A stretch of 33,707 nt of DNA from the NCBI GenBank assembly GCA_000785145.2, contig JSZA02000072.1, forward strand, positions 1 through 33,707, given 5' to 3'. This DNA is from Candidatus Thiomargarita nelsonii (GTDB taxonomy: Bacteria; Pseudomonadota; Gammaproteobacteria; Beggiatoales; Beggiatoaceae). Positions within the stretch are counted from its first letter, which is position 1. Each line of letters opens with the position of its first letter. Made by a program: the position numbers and the translations under genes. Positions 1 to 7,582 of the stretch are shown one piece after another. The notes below the pieces were generated by a model that was not told the origin of the DNA, did not search any database, and saw nothing but the letters and a program-made list of their open reading frames with translations.

Positions 1-492
1 ATCAACACGTAATATTTTGATGCCCCAAGGCTGAGAGGCATCATCAATGACTCTCAGCAAGTGTGCGTTGATCACATTGCGTTTAGAAAGTACCTCATCG
101 AGAACCATTGAGCCAATGACGCTACGGAGATTGCTTATCGCTAAATTTTCAATACCAGATTCAAATTTTCTAATTTGATAGGCAGCTTGCGCGGCATTAA
201 TGATTTGATAGAAAACAACCCCATCTGCATGTACACTAGCGTTGTCTTTTGTGATAACATTTTGCGCGGGAATGTCCATCACCGTTTCCCTCATGTTCAA
301 TTTTCGGCTAATCACATCAACAGCCGGGATGATCAGATGTAAACCTGGATCAAGGGTTTTGGTGTATTTACCAAAGCGTTCAACCGTCCATTGCTCCCCT
401 TGGGAAACCGATTTGACTCCCAAGAATAGCAATACAATTGCCATCCCTAGAAAAATGAATACAAATATTGCAAACTCGTTTAATAAACTCAT
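1..492 (-). CDS. SPFH/band-7 (stomatin, QmcA-like) protein, partial
   Basis: The minus-strand reading frame is open from an ATG at 492 to the window edge, giving 164 N-terminal residues. It starts with one hydrophobic anchor (about residues 6-26) followed by the SPFH core, including GEQWTVERFGKY, DPGLHLIIPAVD and DIPAQNVITKDNA. It closely parallels the complete SPFH protein at 28094-29011, so the two are paralogues. Proteins of this family form oligomeric scaffolds in membrane microdomains and are often paired with NfeD; the partner here would lie outside the window. The start is only 6 bp from the divergent ttcA-like start at 499, so any promoters must overlap the neighbouring coding region. 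Confidence 0.88.
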   Translation of the reverse strand, partial: MSLLNEFAIFVFIFLGMAIVLLFLGVKSVSQGEQWTVERFGKYTKTLDPGLHLIIPAVDVISRKLNMRETVMDIPAQNVITKDNASVHADGVVFYQIINAAQAAYQIRKFESGIENLAISNLRSVIGSMVLDEVLSKRNVINAHLLRVIDDASQPWGIKILRVD

Positions 493-498
493 AAAATT

Positions 499-1224
499 AT
501 GTCTTATATAATAAAACCGCCTAAATTACTATTGCGCCGTGTCGGGCGTGCTATTGCTGATTATACGATGATTAATGCTGGGGATCGAATATTATTAGGG
601 CTTTCTGGTGGAAAAGATTCCTTATCTTTATTACAAATTTTAGCGCATTTGCAACGCTATGGGCCTATCCCTTTTGAACTCAGTGCTCTCACGGTGGACC
701 CACAAATACCAGGCTTTGATCCTTCGCCGCTTAAATCTTATTTAGCTGACTTAGGTATTCAATATTTTTATGAGACACAAGCCATCATGGATGAGGCACA
801 AAAACATTTGCAGGGTAAATCTTTTTGTGCCTATTGCGCTAGGATGAAAAGGGGTATTATGTATCGCATCGCCCGTGAGCAAGATTATAATGTGTTAGCC
901 TTAGCGCAACATCTCGATGATTTAGCCGAAAGTTTTTTGATGTCTGCCTTATATAGTGGGCGTTTACAGACCATGAAGGCAAATTATACCAATAATACGG
1001 GTGATGTGCGGGTAATACGTCCGCTTGTCTATGTCCGTGAGAGACAAACGCTTGAGTTTGCAAAAACGGCTCAATTGCCCGTGATTGTCGACAATTGCCC
1101 TGCTTGTTTTACCGCCCCCACTCAGCGGACACATGTTAAAGCTTTGCTTGCTAATGAAGAAGATTTACATAAAGATGTTTTTCAAAATTTGCTACATGCT
1201 ATGCGCCCGTTGATGGTGAAATAG
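499..1224 (+). CDS. ttcA: TtcA-like tRNA 2-thiocytidine synthetase
   Basis: This 241-residue protein has the PP-loop ATP-pyrophosphatase motif SGGKDSL at about residues 36-42. It also has the TtcA signature SFCAYCARMKRGIMY with a CxxC pair and a second pair in NCPACF; in TtcA such cysteines hold an Fe-S cluster. TtcA thiolates C32 of certain tRNAs. The protein is shorter than the E. coli enzyme (about 311 residues), mostly at the C-terminus, so it may belong to a compact TtcA-like subgroup. The start at 499 leaves the usual lead-in (KLLLRRVGRAIADY). The last codons, GTG AAA TAG, form part of a 30-bp unit repeated three times downstream. Confidence 0.85.
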   Translation: MSYIIKPPKLLLRRVGRAIADYTMINAGDRILLGLSGGKDSLSLLQILAHLQRYGPIPFELSALTVDPQIPGFDPSPLKSYLADLGIQYFYETQAIMDEAQKHLQGKSFCAYCARMKRGIMYRIAREQDYNVLALAQHLDDLAESFLMSALYSGRLQTMKANYTNNTGDVRVIRPLVYVRERQTLEFAKTAQLPVIVDNCPACFTAPTQRTHVKALLANEEDLHKDVFQNLLHAMRPLMVK

Positions 1225-1308
1225 GAGTCCAAGATTTATCTTGGGGTGAAATAGGAGTCCAAGATTTATCTTGGGGTGAAATAGGAGTCCAAGATTTATC
1301 TTGGGGTG
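1214..1308. repeat. 30-bp tandem repeat x3 with palindromic core
   Basis: Three head-to-tail copies of a 30-bp unit begin inside the last codons of ttcA. Each contains the short palindrome ccaagatttatcttgg, which is also the core of the repeat family scattered across this window. Because the unit includes the gene's own GTGAAATAG ending, the amplification appears to have captured the 3' end of ttcA. A hairpin from each copy could help end transcription, but no T-tract follows. Confidence 0.9.
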
Positions 1309-1370
1309 TCATCAGATTGTCATATTATTGAGGCATATTAATAGCCCTAAATCCAAACCTGAGTTTTCAA

Positions 1371-2184
1371 ATGAAAAAAATATTCATGGCAGCGGCAACG
1401 ACTTTATCCTAATGTCAATATTCAAGTACAAGCCGCCGGTTCTTCTACCGCTCCCCCCGCTTTAACAGAGGGGACGAGTAACTTTGGTCCGATGAGCCGC
1501 AAGATGAAACATAAGGAAATCGAAGCTTTTGAGAAAAAATATGGTTACAAGCCGACTTTTATTCCTGTTGCTATAGACGCGCTGGCAGTATATGTGCATA
1601 AGGATAATCCCCTTAAAGCTTTAACTATCCAACAAGTCGATGCCATTTTTTCTTCGACCAGAAAATGTGGTGCTCAAGAAAATATTAGCACTTGGGGTCA
1701 AGTAGGACTCACAGGGGCGTGGAAAAACCGAGCGATTCAATTATATGGTCGTAATTCCGTGTCTGGTACTTATGGTTATTTTAAAAAGAAAGCACTGTGT
1801 AAAGGAGATTACAAAAACACGGTTAATGAGCAACCGGGGTCAGCTTCAGTCGTACAATCAGTGACTAGCTCGATTAATGGGATTGGATATTCTGGGATTG
1901 GATACAAAACGTCTGGTGTCAAAACATTAGCCTTAGCTAAAAAGCGTCGCAAAGGATTTATAGCAGCCACCAAAGAAAATGCTGTCAATGGCAGATATCC
2001 CTTAGCCAGATTTTTGTACCTCTACGTGAATAAGGCACCAAATAAACCCTTGCCTCCTTTGGAAGCGGAGTTTATTAAAATGGTCTTATCCAAGACGGGT
2101 CAACAGCTGGTAGAAAAAGATGGTTATGTGCCCTTGCCTGCCAAAATTGTTAAGAAAGTGTTGAAAAAATTGCAATTGCAATAA
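1371..2184 (+). pseudogene. PstS-like phosphate-binding protein, broken
   Basis: The region from about 1405 to 2184 encodes a PstS-type periplasmic binding protein: YPNVNIQVQAAGSSTAPPAL, SNFGPMSRKM, PVAIDALAVYVHKDNP, and GRNSVSGTYGYF. A start codon with a plausible signal peptide (MKKIFMAAATTLS) lies at 1371 but is in another frame and stops at 1410-1412. The two pieces join at about 1403-1407. By comparison with the family, the end of the signal peptide and the first mature residues, including the usual N-terminal DGSSTV phosphate-binding motif, are missing. I infer a deletion with frameshift. An internal ATG at 1492 could initiate, but the product would be cytoplasmic and lack half of lobe 1. 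No pstCAB genes are nearby. Confidence 0.8.
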
Positions 2185-2196
2185 GGTTTTTTTGTA

Positions 2197-2292
2197 GTAC
2201 AAAGCTAAAGCTTTGTACTCCAACACGTCAAATGTATTTTGGAGTCCAAAGCTTTAGCTTTGGACGTGGGTTTACAAAGCTAAAGCTTTGTA
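2197..2292. repeat. Cluster of three palindromic repeats between convergent genes
   Basis: Three near-perfect palindromes lie at 2197-2218, 2244-2265 and 2273-2292. The first and third share the core acaaagctaaagctttgt; the middle one has the core in opposite orientation inside a gtcc/ggac frame. They sit between the convergent pstS-like pseudogene and nudF, where they could act as a two-way transcription barrier. The repeated words ctccaacacgtca follow the first and third copies. Confidence 0.85.
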
Positions 2293-2316
2293 CTCCAACA
2301 CGTCACGTCAAGAGTA

Positions 2317-2910
2317 CTACCCCCAACGCGCTCTCACCTCATCACCATGTAAAGCCAACCATTGTAGCGCGATAATGGCGGGCGCAAAGTGGATTTGGCC
2401 AGTTTGCAACATCGAAAAAGCCGTGGAAACTGAGACTGTATGTACTTGAATATCCTCATTTTCTGATACAACCCCCTGAATACCACCCGCCTGACTGGCA
2501 TCGACTCGTCCACAAAATAAAGCCGTTGTTTCATTTGTACTGCCCGGACTGACGAAAAAATCACAGATGTGAACAATATCTGACACCGGACAACCCATTT
2601 CTTCTACCGCTTCTCTGTGTACCACATCGCTAGGGGTTTCCCCCGGCTCCAAAATACCCGCGACGATTTCCCATAGCCAAGCACCCTTAGCATGTCCTAT
2701 CGCCCCTGGGCGAAATTGTTCAATCATCACCACTTGCTCACGAATGGGATCATAAGGCAAAACAGCGGCAGCATGACCCCGTTCAAGCACTTCACGCAAT
2801 AATTCACGGCTCCACCCCCCTGCAAAGAGTGTGTGTTTGAGCCGGTAGCGGACTAATTTAAAAAAACCTTCATAACAGTTTTTTTTATCAAGTATTTCAA
2901 TCTGATTCAT
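2317..2910 (-). CDS. nudF: ADP-ribose pyrophosphatase (Nudix hydrolase)
   Basis: This 197-residue protein contains a complete Nudix box, GILEPGETPSDVVHREAVEE followed by MG, matching G-x5-E-x7-REUxEExGU. The size, the N-terminal strand region (FKLVRYRLKHTLFAGG) and the SPGSTNE and NEDIQV stretches match the NudF group, which hydrolyses ADP-ribose to AMP and ribose 5-phosphate. It lies 17 bp downstream of gshA on the same strand, so the two are probably cotranscribed. Confidence 0.9.
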   Translation of the reverse strand: MNQIEILDKKNCYEGFFKLVRYRLKHTLFAGGWSRELLREVLERGHAAAVLPYDPIREQVVMIEQFRPGAIGHAKGAWLWEIVAGILEPGETPSDVVHREAVEEMGCPVSDIVHICDFFVSPGSTNETTALFCGRVDASQAGGIQGVVSENEDIQVHTVSVSTAFSMLQTGQIHFAPAIIALQWLALHGDEVRARWG

Positions 2911-2927
2911 TTTGGTTTTTTTATATA

Positions 2928-4202
2928 TTAATTAAGCTCACGAGCCGCCGCCAATAAAGCGAGACGGGCAATAACGCCATAAGCATAAAAGCGATTGGGA
3001 TCCGCATCAACTGCCATATTTTTATCAGGGGTAATACAAGAATTGATAAAAGCTAAGGGCTCAAAATGCATACCGGGCGCATTTAAGTTTTCATTAATGC
3101 CGCGTGTGGTATGCACACGATAAAAGCCGCCCACGACAAAATGATCTATCATATAAACCACAGGTTCAGCCACCGCTTTTTTTGGTCCCCAAGTCTCAAA
3201 AGTGTACACACCCTCTTGCAAAATAACTTGGCTTATTTTTTGCCCTTCTTTAGTAGATGACATACGTGTACGTTGTTTACGATTAAGGGCGAGTATCTCC
3301 TCACCATTGTGTACCGTCATCACGCCCATGCCATAACTGCCGGCATCGGCTTTTACAATCACAAAGGGTTCGTGAGGGACATTATATTCACTATATTTAC
3401 GCTGTATAACACTTAATAAGGCATCGACATTATCGGCTAAACACTCATAGCCCTCTTTTTTCATAAAGTTAATTTCACCACAATTTCTAAATTGTGGGTC
3501 AATCAACCAAGGATCGATATCGATTTGCTCAGAAAATTCTTTGGCAACTTGACTATAAATGTTAAAATAGCTAGATTTCAAGCGGCTAGACCAACCAACG
3601 TGTAAGGGGGGGACAATTTGTTGATGAAGATATTCAAGAATTGGCGGTCGTCCTAAAGACAAATCATTATTAAGTAATACTAAACAAGGGACAAAATCTT
3701 TGACAACTAGACAATCATCGTCTCTAATCAAAGGTTCAAGTAGCAGACTTTGCTTTGAGGGGAGAGTGAACGCTTGCGGTGTTTGCAAATCGGGCAACAG
3801 AGAGCCAATACGCACTTGATAGCCCGCTTTTTGTAAAATATCACGTAAGGTTGCGACACTTTCCAAATAAAATAGATTTCGTGTATGATTTTCTGGTATC
3901 AGCAAAATGTTACGGGCACTGATATTTAAACGCTCAATCGCTGATTGCACTGCTTGTATAGCAAGCGGTATGCTGCTTGCATTAAGATTGTTAAATCCAG
4001 CCGGGAATAAATTAGTATCAACTGGGGCGAGTTTAAAACCAGCGTTACGCAAATCTACAGAAGCATAAAAGGGTGCAGGCGTATCTTGCCACTGAAGACG
4101 TAACCATCGTTCAATATCAGCTTGATGTGCCAGCAGATGAGTTTGTAAGTGATCTAATGGTGCATGCAATAGTGTGCTAAGATGTGGAGTAACATCTACC
4201 AT
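2928..4202 (-). CDS. gshA: Glutamate-cysteine ligase, ferrooxidans-type GshA
   Basis: This 424-residue protein matches the GshA family described from Acidithiobacillus and other sulfur/iron oxidisers, which makes gamma-glutamylcysteine for glutathione. Landmarks are SVDLRNAGFKLAPVDTNLFP, NNLN, LIPENHTRN, FVIVKADAGSYGMGVMTV and FYRVHTTRGINENLNAPGM. The frame extends upstream to 4259, but those extra 19 residues are encoded by a palindromic repeat (4228-4250), so I place the start at 4202 (MVDVTP). An aaaaaggg stretch lies 7 bases before it. nudF follows after 17 bp. Confidence 0.88.
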   Translation of the reverse strand: MVDVTPHLSTLLHAPLDHLQTHLLAHQADIERWLRLQWQDTPAPFYASVDLRNAGFKLAPVDTNLFPAGFNNLNASSIPLAIQAVQSAIERLNISARNILLIPENHTRNLFYLESVATLRDILQKAGYQVRIGSLLPDLQTPQAFTLPSKQSLLLEPLIRDDDCLVVKDFVPCLVLLNNDLSLGRPPILEYLHQQIVPPLHVGWSSRLKSSYFNIYSQVAKEFSEQIDIDPWLIDPQFRNCGEINFMKKEGYECLADNVDALLSVIQRKYSEYNVPHEPFVIVKADAGSYGMGVMTVHNGEEILALNRKQRTRMSSTKEGQKISQVILQEGVYTFETWGPKKAVAEPVVYMIDHFVVGGFYRVHTTRGINENLNAPGMHFEPLAFINSCITPDKNMAVDADPNRFYAYGVIARLALLAAARELN

Positions 4203-4227
4203 AATGTGCCCTTTTTGCTTGGAAATT

Positions 4228-4250
4228 AGGAATCCAAGATTTATCTTGGA
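4228..4250. repeat. Dispersed ccaagat/atcttgg palindromic repeat
   Basis: One copy of the window-wide short palindrome lies just upstream of gshA. It creates a false in-frame extension of gshA. It also sits at the left margin of the first IscB locus. Confidence 0.8.
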
Positions 4251-4261
4251 AAAAATCAAAT

Positions 4262-4522
4262 TATAGCATAATAGTTCCTAAATCTATAGAATAATATTCT
4301 AAAACTAGAAATTTATTAATAGACATGGAACTAACAGTGGGCTACTCTCGTTAGTAGCAGAAGTTAGATAGGCCATCACACCTACTGATGTGATTCCAGT
4401 TGGTAGCTCTGTGGTCTAACATTAAGGGTAGTGGAAACATGAAAGTGTGTTAGATGTAAAAAACCTATTTAACAATCACGAGGAGTATTTCACTCTCACT
4501 AACAGGAGGTTCTAAAAACATT
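4262..4522 (+). ncRNA. Putative omega RNA (HEARO-like) of the first IscB locus
   Basis: This 261-nt gene-free stretch directly upstream of iscB can fold into several local stems: gctac/gtagc at about 4340-4357, atcaca/tgtgat at about 4375-4393, and tctaac/gttaga spanning about 4414-4455. IscB proteins use an omega RNA encoded immediately 5' of the gene, known earlier as HEARO RNA. Assignment therefore rests on position and foldability, not on a matched consensus. Its 5' boundary, and so any guide segment, cannot be set by eye. Confidence 0.55.
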
Positions 4523-5116
4523 ATGTTAGTTTATGTCATTAATAAAAATGGTAATCCATTAATGCCTTGCAAACCAGCAAAGGCAAGAAAACTTTTGCGC
4601 GAGGGAAAAGCTAAAATCGTTAATCGTTGTCCTTTCACAATTCAATTGCAATGGGACTGTGAGGAAAATGTGCAAGCTGTTACCTTGGGTATCGATAAAG
4701 GAAGTCATCAAACCGGTTTGTGCAATGTAGGTAACGGGAAAATTTTTTTCTCTGGTATTATTAATCATCGCACCGATATTAAAGATAAAATGACAGCCAG
4801 ACGTGGTAATCGTTGTCAAAGACGCTCACGCAAATGGTATCGCCCCAAACGATTTTTAAATCGTGCTGCTAGCAAGCGCAGCGGACGTCTGCCGCCTTCT
4901 ATTTTCGCTAATGCCAATGAGGTGATAAGGGTTGTGGGTAAAATTCCTTTACCCATCAGTCGAATCGTGATTGAAGATGTGCAAGTTGATATTGCTCGTC
5001 TGAATAATCCTGATTTGACTGGTATTGAGTATCAACAATCTAATCGTTTAAATGAAAATCTTCGGATAGCTTTCGAGGCAAAAGTTTGCGGAGCAAACTT
5101 TTGCCTCGAAAGTTGA
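4523..5116 (+). CDS. iscB: IscB nuclease, N-terminal half (interrupted gene)
   Basis: These 197 residues carry the PLMP domain (NPLMPCKPAKARKLL), RuvC-I with Asp58 (LGIDKGSHQTG), the arginine-rich bridge helix (RRGNRCQRRSRKWYRPKRF) and RuvC-II with Glu151 (VIEDVQVDIARL). IscB is the RNA-guided ancestor of Cas9. An aggagg lies 13 bases before the ATG. The frame then enters an inverted repeat and stops at 5114-5116 with the foreign tail CGANFCLES. Removing 26 bp (5087-5112) restores one 412-residue IscB, close to the 414 residues of the second copy. The stop overlaps an ATG (TGATG), so the other half could be translated by reinitiation. Confidence 0.85.
   Translation: MLVYVINKNGNPLMPCKPAKARKLLREGKAKIVNRCPFTIQLQWDCEENVQAVTLGIDKGSHQTGLCNVGNGKIFFSGIINHRTDIKDKMTARRGNRCQRRSRKWYRPKRFLNRAASKRSGRLPPSIFANANEVIRVVGKIPLPISRIVIEDVQVDIARLNNPDLTGIEYQQSNRLNENLRIAFEAKVCGANFCLES
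5070..5112. repeat. Perfect 20-bp inverted repeat inside iscB
   Basis: The arms are 5070-5089 (ctttcgaggcaaaagtttgc) and 5093-5112, with a 3-base gga loop. The right arm is the exact reverse complement of coding sequence just before it, so it looks like a fold-back copy of iscB itself and not an outside element. It lies between RuvC-II and the HNH domain and shifts the frame. Confidence 0.95.
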
Positions 5117-5787
5117 TGCGGGATAAATATCAATGTATCTCTTGTGGCAAAAAAAAGGTTCAACTTCAAGCACATCATATAGTGCCTCAAAATCAAGGCG
5201 GTAAGGATACGATTAAAAACTTGATAACACTTTGTCAACAATGTCATAAAAAAGTACATCAAGGTAAAATCGCCCTTGATACTGATGGGAACAGTGGTTT
5301 TAAAGACCAAATCGCACAGCGAACCATGCAAGGTAAAGCTAATCTTAATCAAAGATTAAGTCAAATCGCGCCCGTTTTTAAAGTTTTTGGTTATCAAACG
5401 GCTGCTTTCAGAAAAGCTTGTTCTTTACCTAAAGAACATGATGTTGATGCGCTTTGTGTGGCAACTTTAGATAAGAGAACAAAAATCCCTTATCACCGGG
5501 AGAATGGCTGCACGATTAAATTCAGACCCCGACAAACCCGAAAACGTTACCACTCACTCCCGCAGAAAGGCAAAGGACGTGTGCCTTATCAAGTCAACGC
5601 CGAATTAGACGGATTTCGTAAGGGTGATGTGGTACGTGTGAAAGGAGCATTCCTTAAACAAATTAATTCTATTTATAGCAATGGGAGATTGGCTTTTGCG
5701 CGTCTCAAAGGTGAACCTAGCAGTGCTAAGCCTTTAGATTGCCAGTTATTGCGTCGAGGTCAAACCGTTATTTGGAACCACTCATAA
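5116..5787 (+). CDS. iscB: IscB nuclease, C-terminal half (interrupted gene)
   Basis: Starting at the ATG that overlaps the upstream stop, this frame gives 223 residues beginning MRDKYQCISC. It has the HNH domain with zinc-type pairs CISC and CQQC, and the motif LQAHHIVPQNQGG. RuvC-III follows (KEHDVDALCVATL, His and Asp present), then the C-terminal DNA-recognition part (YQVNAELDGFRKGDVVRVKG). All nuclease residues I would expect are present across the two halves, so the only visible lesion is the 26-bp insertion. The same frame also has an ATG at 5086 inside the palindrome. Whether this is a dead gene or a two-chain IscB is open. Confidence 0.82.
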   Translation: MRDKYQCISCGKKKVQLQAHHIVPQNQGGKDTIKNLITLCQQCHKKVHQGKIALDTDGNSGFKDQIAQRTMQGKANLNQRLSQIAPVFKVFGYQTAAFRKACSLPKEHDVDALCVATLDKRTKIPYHRENGCTIKFRPRQTRKRYHSLPQKGKGRVPYQVNAELDGFRKGDVVRVKGAFLKQINSIYSNGRLAFARLKGEPSSAKPLDCQLLRRGQTVIWNHS

Positions 5788-5841
5788 TTACCATTATTTT
5801 TATATATTATTCTATCAATTGAATTAAGTTTTATAATACAG

Positions 5842-6234
5842 ATGAATACTGAAACCCACTTTGAAGGCATTAAAGTCCTGGTTATTGATGATAGCAAAAC
5901 CATTCGGCGCACAGCTGAGACTATTTTAAAAAAAGCCGGCTGCGAAGTCACGACGGCAACCGATGGCTTTGAATCTTTATCAAAAGTGATAGAAACCAAA
6001 CCAAATATTATTTTTGTTGATGTTATGATGCCCCGCCTTGATGGCTACAAAACTTGTGCTTTGCTCAAGAATAATCAGATATTAAAAAAAATTCCCATTG
6101 TTATGTTATCTGGAAAAGATGGGGTGTTTGAACGAGCCCGTGGTCGAATGGTTGGGGCGGAGCATTATATGACTAAGCCTTTTACGAAAGAAGAGTTACT
6201 GAGTGCCACTCAAGCTTATGTCAGCTTAGATTGA
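5842..6234 (+). CDS. pilG: PilG-type response regulator, copy 1
   Basis: This 130-residue single receiver domain has the acidic pair in VIDDSKTIRR, the phosphoacceptor Asp in FVDVMMPRLDGY and the conserved Lys in MTKPF. The wording follows PilG of the Pil-Chp twitching pathway, which receives phosphate from ChpA and promotes pilus extension. A near-identical second copy follows. This copy is the less typical one, with changes such as LLKNNQILKK. No clear ribosome-binding site precedes the ATG. Confidence 0.85.
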   Translation: MNTETHFEGIKVLVIDDSKTIRRTAETILKKAGCEVTTATDGFESLSKVIETKPNIIFVDVMMPRLDGYKTCALLKNNQILKKIPIVMLSGKDGVFERARGRMVGAEHYMTKPFTKEELLSATQAYVSLD

Positions 6235-6315
6235 AATTATCGCAAAGCACTGCTTTCCACGGCTTTGCACTCCAGTATTTTTTTTGTATTTTTGTATATA
6301 GGAGAAAGCCAAACC

Positions 6316-6711
6316 ATGAGTATCGAAACTCACTTTGAAGGTATTAAAGTCCTCGTTATAGACGACAGTAAAACCATTCGACGGACAGCCGAGCTACTCT
6401 TAAAAAAAGCAGGTTGTGAAGTCACGACGGCAAACGATGGCTTTGAATCTTTATCAAAAGTGATAGAAGCCAAACCGAATATTATTTTTGTCGATATTAT
6501 GATGCCCCGTCTTGACGGCTACCAAACTTGTGCTTTGATTAAGAATAATCCAGCATTTAAAAAAATTCCCATTGTCATGTTATCCAGTAGAGATGGCTTG
6601 TTTGAGCGTGCCCGTAGCAAAATTGTTGGGGCAGAATATTACATGACAAAACCTTTTAAGAAAGATGATTTACTCAGTGTCATCAAAACTTATGTAATGG
6701 ATGCGAAATAA
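6316..6711 (+). CDS. pilG: PilG-type response regulator, copy 2
   Basis: This 131-residue receiver domain is the closer match to canonical PilG (IMMPRLDGYQTCALIKNNPAF, then MLSSRDGLFERA). The frame opens earlier at 6265, but the start at 6316 (MSIETHFEG) aligns with copy 1 and has aggag 11 bases upstream. Long stretches of the two copies agree at DNA level, for example around 5950-6020 and 6420-6490, pointing to tandem duplication or gene conversion. No PilH-type regulator is present, so one copy could fill that place; this is inference. Confidence 0.88.
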   Translation: MSIETHFEGIKVLVIDDSKTIRRTAELLLKKAGCEVTTANDGFESLSKVIEAKPNIIFVDIMMPRLDGYQTCALIKNNPAFKKIPIVMLSSRDGLFERARSKIVGAEYYMTKPFKKDDLLSVIKTYVMDAK

Positions 6712-6718
6712 TTTTGGC

Positions 6719-7267
6719 ATGGCAAACACCTTAATAGAATCGCCTTTTCAGTGGCTACAAGACATTGAACGGCTTACAAAACAACGGGCGAAAGGATTAC
6801 CGCGTCAATTGAATGTTGAAAAAATTTGGCGAGGTATTGGCTTTCGACTTGGGAAGACTTATTTAGTCACGCTTATGCAGGAAATACGCGAGATTCTCCC
6901 TTGTAGGGATAGATTAGCTAGAGTGCCAGGTGCCAAATCATGGGTTAAAGGTTTAGCCAATATTCGTGGCTCACTACTACCCGTGATTGATTTGAACGAC
7001 TGTTTAGGGGGCGAAGGCATCACCATAAACAATCACACACGAATGTTAATTATTAACCAAGCGGGTTTCACGGCGGGACTGCTGGTTGATGAAGTCATCG
7101 GCATCAAAGCTTTTCTGGAGCATGACAAAGACCCGAATACACCTTGTAATGTAGCTAGAATCGCTCCATTTGCCAATGGGCTGTTCACTTACGATAAAAT
7201 CACTTGGACGGTATTTGACATAGAGAAGCTTGTTCAGAATGATTTATTTCTTAAAGCAGCACTCTAA
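6719..7267 (+). CDS. pilI: PilI, CheW-like adaptor of the Pil-Chp system
   Basis: This CheW-domain protein (182 residues from the ATG at 6719) couples the receptor PilJ to the kinase ChpA. Visible markers are FRLGKTYLVTLMQEIREIL, VKGLANIRGSLLPVIDLNDC and GLLVDEVIGI. An alternative ATG at 6701 overlaps the end of pilG copy 2 and would add six residues (MRNNFG); I prefer 6719 because related PilI proteins start near this point, but neither start has a clear Shine-Dalgarno. pilJ should follow directly, but an IscB element has landed in between. Confidence 0.85.
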   Translation: MANTLIESPFQWLQDIERLTKQRAKGLPRQLNVEKIWRGIGFRLGKTYLVTLMQEIREILPCRDRLARVPGAKSWVKGLANIRGSLLPVIDLNDCLGGEGITINNHTRMLIINQAGFTAGLLVDEVIGIKAFLEHDKDPNTPCNVARIAPFANGLFTYDKITWTVFDIEKLVQNDLFLKAAL

Positions 7268-7301
7268 ACTTACTTTTAACCGGTAACTGAATAGTAAACA
7301 A

Positions 7302-7327
7302 CCCCTAAGCCCTTCGGGACTTAGGGG
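7302..7327 (+). repeat. Left-end hairpin of the IscB element
   Basis: An 8-bp stem cccctaag/cttagggg encloses a ccc-ttc-ggg inner stem. It is followed at once by a second hairpin (7327-7348) with a 9-bp stem and a GAAA loop. The first hairpin plus CTTTT could also work as a terminator for pilI transcripts. Confidence 0.85.
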
Positions 7328-7582
7328 CTTTTAAGGAAACTTAAAAGCCCATGTTTACCAGACAACTAATAGGAGTGCCGAAAATTAGTAGCCGATATAG
7401 CAGAAATAGGTACGTTGAGATGCCGTCTCAGTCTCAACCACTACGGTTATGCATTAAACAGTCCTGTGAGGTAGGGACAGTGTGTATAGCGCTAAACCTG
7501 CCAATATCTTGTCGAGAGAAAGTCGGAGTCCTAATACCACTCCAAGTCAAAGGATACGCACAACCTGAAGAGGAAAAGCTAA
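7328..7582 (+). ncRNA. Omega RNA (HEARO-like) of the second IscB element
   Basis: This region between the left hairpin and iscB has a rich set of pairings: gttgaga/tctcaac (7414-7438), gtcc/ggac (7461-7478), ggagt/actcc at about 7525-7543, and a long-range stem gtgtgtat/atacgcac (7480-7487 with 7554-7561). A 5' GNRA-capped hairpin lies at 7327-7348. Position directly upstream of iscB in the same direction is what IscB omega RNAs show. An 83-codon frame across it shows no protein-like features. The guide portion is expected at the 5' end, reading from outside the element. Confidence 0.7.

Noticed and set aside
242..511. Plus-strand frame opposite the first SPFH gene, and its twin at 28761-29144
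   Set aside because: Both are antisense shadows of the same conserved SPFH N-terminal coding sequence; their similarity to each other comes from the paralogy.
5086..5112. Programmed frameshift or bypass signal in the split iscB
   Set aside because: There is no slippery heptamer, and the inverted repeat is a simple copy of adjacent sequence; reinitiation at TGATG is the more economical idea.
4284..5841. Hairpin ends for the first IscB locus like those of the second
   Set aside because: I looked for a shared stem on both sides; only weak AT-rich matches (agaataatattct at about 4288 and attattct near 5805) were found, not enough to call ends.
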